NCBI GenBank assembly: GCA_016711485.1
Contig: JADJSX010000025.1
Coordinates: 186,001-250,000 of the forward strand
Length of the DNA stretch: 64,000 nucleotides
Direction of reading: 5' to 3'
Source: Leptospiraceae bacterium
GTDB taxonomy: Bacteria; Spirochaetota; Leptospiria; Leptospirales; Leptospiraceae
The first letter of the stretch is position 1, and every line of letters begins with the position of its first letter. Positions 36,762 through 44,352 of this stretch are shown piece by piece. Position numbers and translations under genes: made by a program. A model generated the notes under the pieces. That model was given only the letters and a program-made list of their open reading frames with translations. It ran no database searches and was not told the DNA's origin.

Positions 36762-37409
36762 ATGAAAATGAATTCCTTCTCGTTTGAGTTTATCAAAAAA
36801 AAGTTAATAGATAGTGATTACCCAGAAATTTCCTCAAAGGGTTTAAAGATTTCTTCGGTCGTTTTACCATTTTATTTAACCAAAGAGAACAAACCGGGGA
36901 TAATATTAACTAAACGAAGTGAACACCTCAATAGTCATGCTGGACAAATTTCATTTCCGGGCGGAAAGTTCGATGATTCTGATGGGACGATACGCGAAAC
37001 AGCTCTACGTGAGTGGGAAGAAGAAACAGGTGAGAATAGAAATACTTTAGAAATAATTGGATCATTTCATGGATTGAATACTGGAACCGGTTATCATATT
37101 ACTCCTTTTATTGCTCGTTATTTTGGAAATTTTAATTTTTATCCGAATCGAAACGAAGTAGATTTTATTATCCATCTCGAACTAGAGGAACTTCTGAATA
37201 TTCCTTTTTACACTATGCCTTTAGAAAATCATCCTTCCGGACGATTTGATATCTTCTATTTTGACCTTCCACAAGGATTACTTTGGGGAGCTACATGCCA
37301 TATACTCGTACAATTCCTAAATGAGTTTTGTGAATTTCGAAGAATTCCCGAACCAGTAAAAGCAAACTTAAATGCTGCCCCTTTTTTTTCTCCACCGAAA
37401 AAGACTTGA
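36762..37409 (+). CDS. Nudix hydrolase, CoA diphosphatase type
   Basis: The 215-residue protein has the Nudix box GGKFDDSDGTIRETALREWEEETGE (about residues 66-90) and the UPF0035/CoA-pyrophosphatase signature before it (LTKRSEHLNSHAGQISFPGG). It would hydrolyse coenzyme A to 4'-phosphopantetheine and ADP, or a related nucleotide. Later segments (TGYHITPFIARY and LLWGATCHILVQFLNEF) agree with this subfamily. It is 65 bp after the FecR gene and 58 bp before the PfkB kinase gene. Confidence 0.88.
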   Translation: MKMNSFSFEFIKKKLIDSDYPEISSKGLKISSVVLPFYLTKENKPGIILTKRSEHLNSHAGQISFPGGKFDDSDGTIRETALREWEEETGENRNTLEIIGSFHGLNTGTGYHITPFIARYFGNFNFYPNRNEVDFIIHLELEELLNIPFYTMPLENHPSGRFDIFYFDLPQGLLWGATCHILVQFLNEFCEFRRIPEPVKANLNAAPFFSPPKKT

Positions 37410-37467
37410 TTTATTTGATTCCAGTCTTAGCCTTACAGAGATTAGTTTTGTAAGTGAGAGTAAGTAA

Positions 37468-38466
37468 ATGACAAAAAAGTTTGATGTATTTGGGGTAGGA
37501 AATGCGCTTGTGGATACTTTAGCAAGCATTGATCATGATTTTTTACATAGGGCAGAAATTAAAAAAGGTGTGATGACTTTGGTAGACACAGAAAGTCAAA
37601 ATAAACTTTTGAATTTTCTGAAGGAACATAGATTAGAATTACGTTCTGGTGGTAGTGCGGCTAATACTATGATTGCTTTAGCGAACTCAGGGGGTAATGG
37701 TTGTTATACTGGAAAAGTTGCAGATGACGAACATGGTAAGTTTTACAAAAAGGACATGGAAGACGCAGGAATTATTTTTGATGTTCCAGCTGCCAAAGAT
37801 GGTAAAACAGGAACTTGTGTTGTATTGACCACTCCAGATGCTGATAGAACCATGCTTACTAATTTAGGAATATCAACTAGTTTATCCAAACAGGATATTC
37901 ATGAAGAAAGATTAAAGGATTCTCAAATTGCTTATGTAGAAGGTTACCTTTGGGACGGGCAAAATACAAAGGAAGCCTCTGTCCATACAATGGAAGTCGC
38001 AAAGAAAAATGGAAGTAAAGTTGCATTTACCTACAGTGATCCGTTTTGTGTAAATCGTTCGAGAGAAGATTTTGTAAAACTAACGCAAGATTTTGTGGAT
38101 ATTGCTTTTTGTAACCATGATGAAGCAATGGCTCTCACACAAACTGATAATCCAGAAGATGCTATCATGCAACTTGGAACTATGTGTAATTTGGTATTTA
38201 TGACTTGGGGATCACGGGGTGCATTTATTGCAGTGGAAGGGATTGTATCTCCTGTTACCGGTTTTCCAGTTCACAGCCCGGTTGATTCTAACGGAGCGGG
38301 TGACGCATTTGCGGCTGGCGTATTATACGGATTAACCCATGGTTATTCAATTGCAAAATCTTGCAAATGGGGAAACTACGTTGCCTCTAAAATGATTATG
38401 GAAATTGGCGCGAGACTTTCTATTAATTTAAAGGAACACCATCACGTATTAACAGGAATGGCGTAA
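37468..38466 (+). CDS. PfkB-family carbohydrate/adenosine kinase
   Basis: The 332-residue cytosolic kinase has the first PfkB signature (RSGGSAANTMIALANSGGNGCYTGKV, about residues 72-97) and the second, with the catalytic Asp, in VDSNGAGDAFAAGVLYG. The N-terminus FDVFGVGNALVDTLA and the D-x-R-TMLTNLG segment match adenosine-kinase-like members. It probably phosphorylates a nucleoside or sugar. A nested hairpin follows the stop and separates it from the convergent acyltransferase gene. Confidence 0.88.
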   Translation: MTKKFDVFGVGNALVDTLASIDHDFLHRAEIKKGVMTLVDTESQNKLLNFLKEHRLELRSGGSAANTMIALANSGGNGCYTGKVADDEHGKFYKKDMEDAGIIFDVPAAKDGKTGTCVVLTTPDADRTMLTNLGISTSLSKQDIHEERLKDSQIAYVEGYLWDGQNTKEASVHTMEVAKKNGSKVAFTYSDPFCVNRSREDFVKLTQDFVDIAFCNHDEAMALTQTDNPEDAIMQLGTMCNLVFMTWGSRGAFIAVEGIVSPVTGFPVHSPVDSNGAGDAFAAGVLYGLTHGYSIAKSCKWGNYVASKMIMEIGARLSINLKEHHHVLTGMA

Positions 38467-38473
38467 TTGATTA

Positions 38474-38609
38474 ACCTCTCCCCGACTTTTTATTATCTGT
38501 AAAATTTTCTATATCGAAGCCCCTCTCCTATCCATCTCTTTGCATTCGCAAAGCCCATCAACGCTTTCGCGTCGATAGGAGAGGGGCGGGCTGGAAGCCG
38601 GGGAGAGGT
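38474..38609. repeat. Nested inverted repeat between convergent genes
   Basis: Outer arms ACCTCTCCCCG (38474-38484) and CGGGGAGAGGT (38599-38609) enclose inner arms GCCCCTCTCCTATC (38519-38532) and GATAGGAGAGGGGC (38574-38587). Both pairs are perfect, 11 and 14 bp. The GC-rich content differs from the flanks. It may terminate both genes and looks like a dispersed intergenic repeat. Confidence 0.7.
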
Positions 38610-38613
38610 GAGG

Positions 38614-39792
38614 TCAAGCTTCGAAAATTACTTTTAGATCTTTGTTGTTGGAGAGAGAAAGAACTTGAGTTGTTAGACTTTTTGCCGTTAGTTGCCCGCC
38701 CGTTAATTTTGCAGTAACTACACTTGGTCCGCAATCAATCACGGTTGCAATATCAGAATTTGTAAATAGTGATCCCACAGCTTTATCCCAGTGCAATGGT
38801 TTGATTACAATTTCTTTAAACAATACTTCTGCAAGATTTTCTGAAGACCCAATTGCTCTTCCATCAAAAATTGAATATAGAGGTAACTTTAAGTCAGCTA
38901 CAGTATATGGAAATTGAACTTTAGTTTTTAAATCAACTTCAAATTTTTCCCATGTACCTTCCATGAATGGGCAGTGGAAAGGAGCAGTTGTTCGTAAGTA
39001 TACAAATTTTGCTTTTCTTTCATCCATTTCGGATTTGTATTTCTTACGAAATGCTAATAGAGAAGAAGGTTTAGCAGAAATAATCATTGAGTCAGGAGTA
39101 TTATAAAGACTAATATTAAGTTTGTCCTGTCCCGTAAGCGATAAATCTTTATTAGCTGCATCAACACGTGATTCCAATTCATCTTTCGAATATCCGATTA
39201 CTGCAACCATTGGAGCTGGATTTTTATCACCAATTTCTGCGTTTCCATCTAAAATTGATTTTTCAACTTCAAAAATTGAATATTTCTCTTGCGCTCGGTA
39301 TCCAAGATAAAATGTAAATAATAAAAATTCTGCAAAAGTTGTGTAGAAATCTTTTCCTTCTTTTGCGACAGCAGCAAGAGCGGCACCAATAATTCCTTGG
39401 CTATGTCCGGTTACTCCTGCGGTAGCTGCCGTAAATTTATCTACAGGAAAACCCTTTAATGTCATCAAATGATAGTTAGCCGCTTGTGTGATAAATATCA
39501 TTGCAACGGAAACACTACCGCGAATTTGGTAATCGTCTGACGGGGCTGTTTCTGGGTTTTCGATCCATGATTTTAAATCCAAACCTTCTGCGATCAGTAT
39601 ATCTGATTTACCAACATCGGATTCAATTTTATTTAAAGTGGCAAATGCTACTTCAAAAAATTCTTTTAACAAAGGCTCTTCTTTGTAGAGCTTACTGACT
39701 TCTTTTAAATACGGGGATCCTTGTCCGCCGAATTGTAGAAAAAACTTTTTTCCATTAGCTGATGTATCGTTTAATAATTTTGCTATAGACAT
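38614..39792 (-). CDS. Stand-alone acyltransferase (malonyl/acyl transferase fold)
   Basis: The 392-residue protein carries the acyltransferase domain used in fatty acid and polyketide synthesis. Seen: FFLQFGGQGSPYLKEVSKL at the N-terminus, the nucleophile elbow GHSQGIIGAALAAV and the catalytic His in TTAPFHCPFME. It is longer than the usual FabD (about 310 residues), and GHSQGIIGA resembles the AT domain of fungal-type FAS beta subunits. It could be a malonyl transferase or a FAS-like acyltransferase. It is 3 bp after the RRM gene on the same strand. Confidence 0.8.
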   Translation of the reverse strand: MSIAKLLNDTSANGKKFFLQFGGQGSPYLKEVSKLYKEEPLLKEFFEVAFATLNKIESDVGKSDILIAEGLDLKSWIENPETAPSDDYQIRGSVSVAMIFITQAANYHLMTLKGFPVDKFTAATAGVTGHSQGIIGAALAAVAKEGKDFYTTFAEFLLFTFYLGYRAQEKYSIFEVEKSILDGNAEIGDKNPAPMVAVIGYSKDELESRVDAANKDLSLTGQDKLNISLYNTPDSMIISAKPSSLLAFRKKYKSEMDERKAKFVYLRTTAPFHCPFMEGTWEKFEVDLKTKVQFPYTVADLKLPLYSIFDGRAIGSSENLAEVLFKEIVIKPLHWDKAVGSLFTNSDIATVIDCGPSVVTAKLTGGQLTAKSLTTQVLSLSNNKDLKVIFEA

Positions 39793-39795
39793 TTT

Positions 39796-40164
39796 TTATT
39801 TTCCTCTTCCGCCGCCGCCAGATTTCCGAACTCCGCCGCCCGTAAATCCACCACCGGTAAATTTTGTTCCATGAATTTTACTGTTAGTGACTGGTTTATC
39901 CCAGTTTTTATCTTTGTTATCGTTTTGCAACTGAGCTGCATCGACGACTGCGATTTTTTTGTCCTCGATTTCTTTTCCATTTAATTTCTCGATTGCTTTG
40001 GTGCCGGCGTCATCTGGCATGTCAACATGACCATAACCTAGAGAGGTTTGGGTTTTTTTATCGCGTTTGATCACTAGTTCTTCAACAGTTCCAAACTCCG
40101 CGAATAATTTTTTCAAAGCCTCTTCATTTAAAGACTGTGGAAGATTTCCTACAGATATTCTCAT
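39796..40164 (-). CDS. RRM-domain RNA-binding protein
   Basis: The 122-residue cytosolic protein has one RNA recognition motif (residues 1-78): RNP2 is RISVGNLP and RNP1 is SLGYGHVDM, with the KLFAEFGTVEELVIKRD strand between them. The C-terminal tail is Gly-rich (TGGGFTGGGVRKSGGGGRGK), as in the small bacterial Rbp proteins found in spirochaetes and cyanobacteria. AAGGA precedes the ATG. It overlaps nothing but is 3 bp before the acyltransferase gene. Confidence 0.9.
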   Translation of the reverse strand: MRISVGNLPQSLNEEALKKLFAEFGTVEELVIKRDKKTQTSLGYGHVDMPDDAGTKAIEKLNGKEIEDKKIAVVDAAQLQNDNKDKNWDKPVTNSKIHGTKFTGGGFTGGGVRKSGGGGRGK

Positions 40165-40378
40165 AGACTTAGTTCCTTTTGTATTTGAATACTACTGAGG
40201 AAAAACCATCCAAGTAATTTGCAAAGTCTTTTTTTTCCTAAAATTAATATACTCGAGCCAGAATGGTTTTCGGATTGCTAATTCTGGAAATCGTTAATCT
40301 TGAATTAAAGGATTTCTTTCTCCGAAAGTATTAAAGCATAAAGACAGATTCCAATGTGTTAACTAAATAATTTGGGTT

Positions 40379-40480
40379 CTTGAATTTCCCATGAACTTCT
40401 TTTTTGATTGCTTAGCCTTGCTTTCGAAAAACCCAAAAAGGAAGAGAAAAGGAACAGGAAAGCAATAAGAAAGCAAGTTG
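40379..40480 (+). repeat. 102-bp dispersed repeat, copy A
   Basis: The sequence from CTTGAATTTCCC to AAGCAAGTTG is about 90 percent identical to the reverse complement of 63432-63533. Weaker similarity goes on about 20 bp further. It lies in the 40165-40719 gap, where no gene is seen. The interior has inverted CTTGCTTT / AAAGCAAG motifs that could pair. Confidence 0.8.
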
Positions 40481-40719
40481 ATGTATCGTAAAATCAAATG
40501 AATCGAAATCTTATTCATTCCACCAAGCAAAGCGAGTAGGATTTGTTATCAAGCAAATGGACGGTAAAGACCCTCACCCAAGCTATGTAAAAAAAGATTC
40601 TTTTTCCGAAAACCAACCTGACTTGAGTATAACTAACGTGAGCTCAACTAAGGAATATTTTCTATGTCATCCTCGAAATTTTCTGTCAGAGATTTGCTAT
40701 TCATTGAGATTGACTTAAA

Positions 40720-41628
40720 ATGAGTAATCTTTGGCTGTTAATTTTCTGTTTTTCAATGGGATATATTCTGCGAACTGTAAACAGAATTCCAGAAAATTCG
40801 CATCGAACGATTAACGCTTTTATCCTACATATTTCTTTACCTGCACAGATTTTACTTTTTGTTCCAAAGATTTCTTTTTCTAGTGAAATTTTACTACCTG
40901 CAGGAATGGCTTGGATTTTATTTCTTTTTACATTTGGAATTTTATTTATCGTAAATAAAATTGTTAACTTCAACTCGAAAAATTTCGGCTGTTTGTTATT
41001 AACCGCAGGTCTTGGTAATACTTCGTTTTTGGGTCTTCCTATGATTGAAGTTTTCTTCGGAAAAGAATTTAGCTCGATTGGAATTCTATGTGATCAACCT
41101 GGAACCTTTTTAGTTCTATCTCTCTTAGGAATTCCACTCGCCTTACAAAAATCCTCTCTAGATAGTGACTACTTATTACTTTTGAAAAAAATTATCACCT
41201 TCCCGCCTTTCATTTCGTTTATAGTTGCCATTTTACTTTCCAATATTTCCTTTCCTTCCCAAGCAAAAAGCGTATTACAACGATTAGGCGATACACTTGC
41301 ACCACTCGCTTTATTTAGTGTAGGATTTCAGTTTAAACTCACAGGAATTTCTAGAATAAAAAAAGAATTGTTTTTGGGACTTGGGGTAAAAATGATATTT
41401 GCCCCGCTTTTTATTTTATTTCTTTATATGGTTCTTCTAAATAATACTTCTATGTATTCTAAAATTTCTATCTTCGAAGCAGCCATGCCTCCTATGATTA
41501 CAGGTGGAATTGTCGCAATTGAAAATGATCTAAATCCTGAACTTGCGTCCGCAATGATTGCAATCGGAGTTTTGGTTTCTGGATTGACTCTTCCTATTTG
41601 GTATTTAGGTCTAGGTCGTCTTTTCTAG
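40720..41628 (+). CDS. AEC-family transporter
   Basis: The 302-residue membrane protein has about ten hydrophobic segments in the auxin efflux carrier (AEC) pattern. Seen: an N-terminal GYILRTVNRIPENSHRTINAFILHISLPAQIL segment, the LGNTSFLGLPMIEVFFG motif, and a C-terminal block (AAMPPMITGGIVAIENDLNPELASAMIAIGVL) typical of the family. Malate and related substrates are known for relatives, but its own substrate is not clear. The TAG is at the first base of a repeat array, so its 3' end is part of the mobile-element region. Confidence 0.85.
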   Translation: MSNLWLLIFCFSMGYILRTVNRIPENSHRTINAFILHISLPAQILLFVPKISFSSEILLPAGMAWILFLFTFGILFIVNKIVNFNSKNFGCLLLTAGLGNTSFLGLPMIEVFFGKEFSSIGILCDQPGTFLVLSLLGIPLALQKSSLDSDYLLLLKKIITFPPFISFIVAILLSNISFPSQAKSVLQRLGDTLAPLALFSVGFQFKLTGISRIKKELFLGLGVKMIFAPLFILFLYMVLLNNTSMYSKISIFEAAMPPMITGGIVAIENDLNPELASAMIAIGVLVSGLTLPIWYLGLGRLF

Positions 41629-41726
41629 TAACGAGTAGTCATCTTTTGCCGTAACGAGTGGTCATCTTTTGCCGTAACGAGTGGTCATCTTTTGCCGTAA
41701 CGAGTGGTTTAAACCACTCGTTACGG
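41628..41726. repeat. REP-like array: three 22-23-bp units plus palindrome
   Basis: Three direct units of the type CGTAACGAGTGGTCATCTTT(TGC) (41628-41649, 41650-41672, 41673-41695) run into a perfect 32-bp palindrome at 41695-41726, whose half is CGTAACGAGTGGTTT. The first unit has AGTAGTC instead of AGTGGTC. Confidence 0.8.
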
Positions 41727-41800
41727 GACGGACACGACGCATACTCGTTACTCTGCACAACGCACGCTCGTCACAGTGTATCCGACAACAAGACAACTCT

Positions 41801-42199
41801 CTACTCGACCCCCAGACTTTGTAACTCCGCATCCAAGTCTTGCCTTCCGTGATGTTCTCTCTGGTTTTTGATATACTCAAAAACACCGGAAAGATCTGAT
41901 TTGTCTAAACTAAAAACACCATAACCCGTACCCCAAAAAAGATTTGGGATTTCATGAGAGCTATATCCCTTGAGATGCTGAACAACAGAAGCAATCGAAT
42001 GCTTAGGGGGAATTGAAAGTAAAATGTGAACATGATCCTCAATGCCATTGGCAATAAAAATCTTTAAGTCTAACTCCTCCTCTTTCTCCCGAAACAATCG
42101 TCTCAACTCAACATATACCTCATCCGTAAGCATAGGACTGCGATACTTCGTGACGAAAACCAGATGATACAACAAGCTGTGATATGTCCTGCCCTGCAT
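41801..42199 (-). CDS. IS200/IS605-family TnpA (Y1 transposase)
   Basis: The 132-residue HUH transposase cuts and joins single-stranded DNA at hairpins. Seen: YHLVFVTKYRSPML near the N-terminus, the two-His HUH motif in EDHVHILLSIPP, and the catalytic Tyr in FEYIKNQREHHG. Length is normal and the frame is intact, so it may be active. There is no tnpB-like gene beside it. The flanking palindromes and REP-like units resemble a RAYT system. No clear ribosome site is visible before the ATG, as is common for IS200. Confidence 0.9.
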   Translation of the reverse strand: MQGRTYHSLLYHLVFVTKYRSPMLTDEVYVELRRLFREKEEELDLKIFIANGIEDHVHILLSIPPKHSIASVVQHLKGYSSHEIPNLFWGTGYGVFSLDKSDLSGVFEYIKNQREHHGRQDLDAELQSLGVE

Positions 42200-42243
42200 A
42201 AGGACAACTTACATGAATAGTATATATATGTATAGCTTTTTAT

Positions 42244-42285
42244 CATTCCCGTAACGAGTGGTTTAAACCACTCGTTACGGGAATG
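42244..42285. repeat. 42-bp perfect palindrome at the element's right side
   Basis: Centre at 42264/42265 with half-site CATTCCCGTAACGAGTGGTTT. It shares its central 30 bp with the palindrome at 41695-41726, and with one base pair changed with the one at 43862-43915. Confidence 0.85.
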
Positions 42286-42286
42286 T

Positions 42287-42457
42287 TTACTCAAGACTCT
42301 TCGTTTCCGAAAGAAGTGGATTATAGAGAGTATACGCTAGACGAATATTTTCAGAGACAGTATCTTTGTATTCGGTGTAAGAATGATTTACCACACTTTG
42401 CGAATAAGCTAAGCCACCTAGAGAAAGAATAAAAATGGATCCATAAAAAAATCCCAT
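42287..42457 (-). CDS. Small putative exported protein (56 residues)
   Basis: Too short for usual cut-offs and uncertain. The frame starts MGFFYGSIFILSLGGLAYSQ, a signal-peptide-like stretch, and goes on with SVVNHSYTEYKDTVSENI to LLSETKSLE. No strong ribosome site is seen. Its stop lies directly beside the 42-bp palindrome, so the mobile element may have cut off or displaced the original 3' end. Confidence 0.4.
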   Translation of the reverse strand: MGFFYGSIFILSLGGLAYSQSVVNHSYTEYKDTVSENIRLAYTLYNPLLSETKSLE

Positions 42458-42549
42458 TTTTTATTTTCTAAAGAGTATTCACCAAAACCAGGGAACAGTA
42501 AACTTTTGCGAGAGAAGATGAACACTCGCTATACTGTTAGTTAAAGCCT

Positions 42550-43722
42550 TCATACTTCTTTCAATTCTAAAGTTTTTAAAATTGAATCTATGAGTATTTT
42601 TTTATTAGCTTTAAATTCTTTGAAGAGTTTTTCCTGCTTTGGATTTAATTTTGTATCATATTTCGCTTCTACTAAAATTTTATCCTGTGTAAAAAAATCT
42701 AATTCGACTTCATCATTAAGTAGGTAATACAATTTCTTTTTTTTACGGAGAAGTAAATACACATAGTTTTCAAAATAACTTCCCATATCTCTATCCCCAT
42801 GAAATAAAAATTTGATTCCCAAGTCACAGGAATAGATTTTTTTAGGAGTCAAAATTTTTTCATTGGTTTTGCCCCATCTGCTCACTAGATGAATTAAATA
42901 TGTATCTTCAAAGTAGGACAGATAACGTTTCGAAGTGTCTGGAGATATTTTTAAAATATTGGCTATTTTATTAATGCTTACTTGTTTGCCGCTTCTCTCC
43001 ATGAGTAATAAAAAATAATCTCTCAGAAGATCACCGTTTTTCAATCCGTGAAAAGCAGTAATATCTTTCTGGATAATATCATCTACAAGACCCATGAGAT
43101 ACTGTCTTTCTGGAAATAAAATATTCTCCGGTAGCCCACCAATTCTTATATAATCTTTGAAGTAAGAATCGAGAAGCGCTGAATCTCTTTTTTTTACAGT
43201 AATGTTTTTAAAATCTAGATACTCAAAAAAATCTAGAGGCTGAATTTCAACGATAGTCGCTCTACCTGTCAGATATGCTTTTTTATCTCTGAGTAAGGAA
43301 CTAGAAGAAGAGGTTGCCACTATCTTAGCATTTTCTTTATCAAATAAATTTTTTAATTGAATGTCGTAGTCGTTTTTGTAAGTAACCTCATCAAAAAAAA
43401 GATAAACTTTTTCTTCAGATTTTATTTTCTGGATTTTACGATAGAGCGCGACTATTTCGTGAATTGTGCTATTCTTAAACATATAATCATCCATGCTGAT
43501 ATAGAAAATATTCTTAGGTTTAATTCCTTTTTCTAAAAGATGCTGAATGCTCAGTTTCATAAGGCTAGTCTTACCTACTCTTCGTAGACCAGTCAAAAGC
43601 AGGATTCTTTTTTCGGAGAGTAGAGTCTCTATATTCTCAAAGAAATTTTCCCGCTTCCATAATTCGAATTTTGGATTAGCTTCTTCCCACCAGGGGTTGT
43701 AAAAAAAGAGAGAATCTTCCAT
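42550..43722 (-). CDS. AAA_14 / DUF4143 ATPase
   Basis: The 390-residue protein belongs to the bacterial ATPase family with an N-terminal AAA_14 domain and C-terminal DUF4143. Walker A is GLRRVGKTSLM, Walker B YLFFDEVTY, and a sensor-like IVATSSSSSLL. The C-terminal part has IGGLPENILFPE and a PD-(D/E)xK-like set (DEVELDFFTQDKILVEAKYD). Roles in this family are not established. Its start lies just downstream of nested TATACGAT palindromes, which look like an operator or element end. Confidence 0.88.
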   Translation of the reverse strand: MEDSLFFYNPWWEEANPKFELWKRENFFENIETLLSEKRILLLTGLRRVGKTSLMKLSIQHLLEKGIKPKNIFYISMDDYMFKNSTIHEIVALYRKIQKIKSEEKVYLFFDEVTYKNDYDIQLKNLFDKENAKIVATSSSSSLLRDKKAYLTGRATIVEIQPLDFFEYLDFKNITVKKRDSALLDSYFKDYIRIGGLPENILFPERQYLMGLVDDIIQKDITAFHGLKNGDLLRDYFLLLMERSGKQVSINKIANILKISPDTSKRYLSYFEDTYLIHLVSRWGKTNEKILTPKKIYSCDLGIKFLFHGDRDMGSYFENYVYLLLRKKKKLYYLLNDEVELDFFTQDKILVEAKYDTKLNPKQEKLFKEFKANKKILIDSILKTLELKEV

Positions 43723-43730
43723 AATTACAT

Positions 43731-43794
43731 TATACGATGGTATCGTATAATTAGCAACTTAATTATACGATACCATCGTATAATTAAGTTGCTA
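43731..43794. promoter_or_regulatory. Nested TATACGAT inverted repeats before the DUF4143 gene
   Basis: Arms of 23 bp at 43731-43753 and 43760-43782 are perfect with a 6-base loop. A second overlapping pair of 19-bp arms is at 43752-43770 and 43776-43794. Each 23-bp arm contains its own small palindrome (TATACGAT, three bases, ATCGTATA). This lies 9 bp before the ATPase start codon on the minus strand, so it could bind a regulator or be the end of a mobile element. Confidence 0.75.
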
Positions 43795-43861
43795 TGTAAA
43801 AAGATTCGAGTTGCGTGTTTGAGATCAATCATCCGCAGTAACAGCGTGAGCAAGTGGTCAT

Positions 43862-43915
43862 CTGTCGCCCCACAGTAACGAGCGGTTTAAACCGCTCGTT
43901 ACTGTGGGGCGACAG
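43862..43915. repeat. 54-bp perfect palindrome next to the receiver gene
   Basis: Centre at 43888/43889 with 27-bp perfect arms. The core CAGTAACGAGCGGTTT matches the palindromes of the IS200-like element except one base pair. It starts one base after the minus-strand stop of the receiver gene, and a worn GTAAC...AGTGGTCATCT unit lies on its left. It is probably a non-autonomous copy and may also act as terminator. Confidence 0.85.
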
Positions 43916-43916
43916 C

Positions 43917-44345
43917 TTACTTAAACGTAGGATTTACTTTTTCGATAGCGATTTTCGTTTTCTCTAAAACTTTTTCTCGTTTAATTGGTTTGACCATGTA
44001 ATCAATCGCACCGTTATCAAGTAGGCTTTTGATAACACCAGGGGAATTTTCTTCGGAGATAAAAAAGATTTTAGGTAAAATTCCACCTTGTTCTTTCATT
44101 TCCCAAAACGCCGCGTAACCATCCATAACTGGCAGGCTTACTTCCATAAAAATAAGATCGACCAACCGATTTTCTTTGTACATATTGATCAAATCTCTTC
44201 CGGTTTCTGCGATTCCAATAATCTTATAACCTTCGGACTCCAAAATTTGTTGGAGTTGTTTTAATTGAAATTTGGAAGGCTCAGCTATAATAACGCTGTA
44301 GGGTCTTCCGTTTGGTGCGATTCCTTGTGGTTGGTACTGAGCCAT
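43917..44345 (-). CDS. Receiver-domain protein with Glu at the phosphorylation site
   Basis: The 142-residue protein is a stand-alone CheY-like receiver. The acidic pocket is IIAEPSKFQ, with Glu22 as the only acidic residue, and the phospho-acceptor position is Glu68 in LIFMEVSLPVMDGY, where Asp is expected. Ser in FFISEEN and Lys in YMVKPIKRE remain. Glu at this site can mimic the phosphorylated state, so it may be locked on and not controlled by a kinase. It starts 7 bp after leuB, as in Leptospira leuB-receiver pairs. A 54-bp palindrome follows its stop. Confidence 0.88.
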   Translation of the reverse strand: MAQYQPQGIAPNGRPYSVIIAEPSKFQLKQLQQILESEGYKIIGIAETGRDLINMYKENRLVDLIFMEVSLPVMDGYAAFWEMKEQGGILPKIFFISEENSPGVIKSLLDNGAIDYMVKPIKREKVLEKTKIAIEKVNPTFK

Positions 44346-44352
44346 ATTATCC

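Larger units (their letters stand above)
41695..42285 (-). mobile_element. IS200-like / REP-associated element bounded by palindromes
   Basis: A single Y1 transposase gene (41801-42199) lies between two copies of the palindrome around CGTAACGAGTGGTTTAAACC. The left copy spans 41695-41726 and the right 42244-42285. Further imperfect ACTCGTTAC pieces occur at about 41742-41752. The borders are inferred from the palindromes; the cleavage sites are not determined. Confidence 0.65.

Noticed and set aside
41628..41726. Direct repeats read as a CRISPR array
   Set aside because: Units are contiguous with no unique spacers and run into a palindrome beside a transposase; no cas genes.
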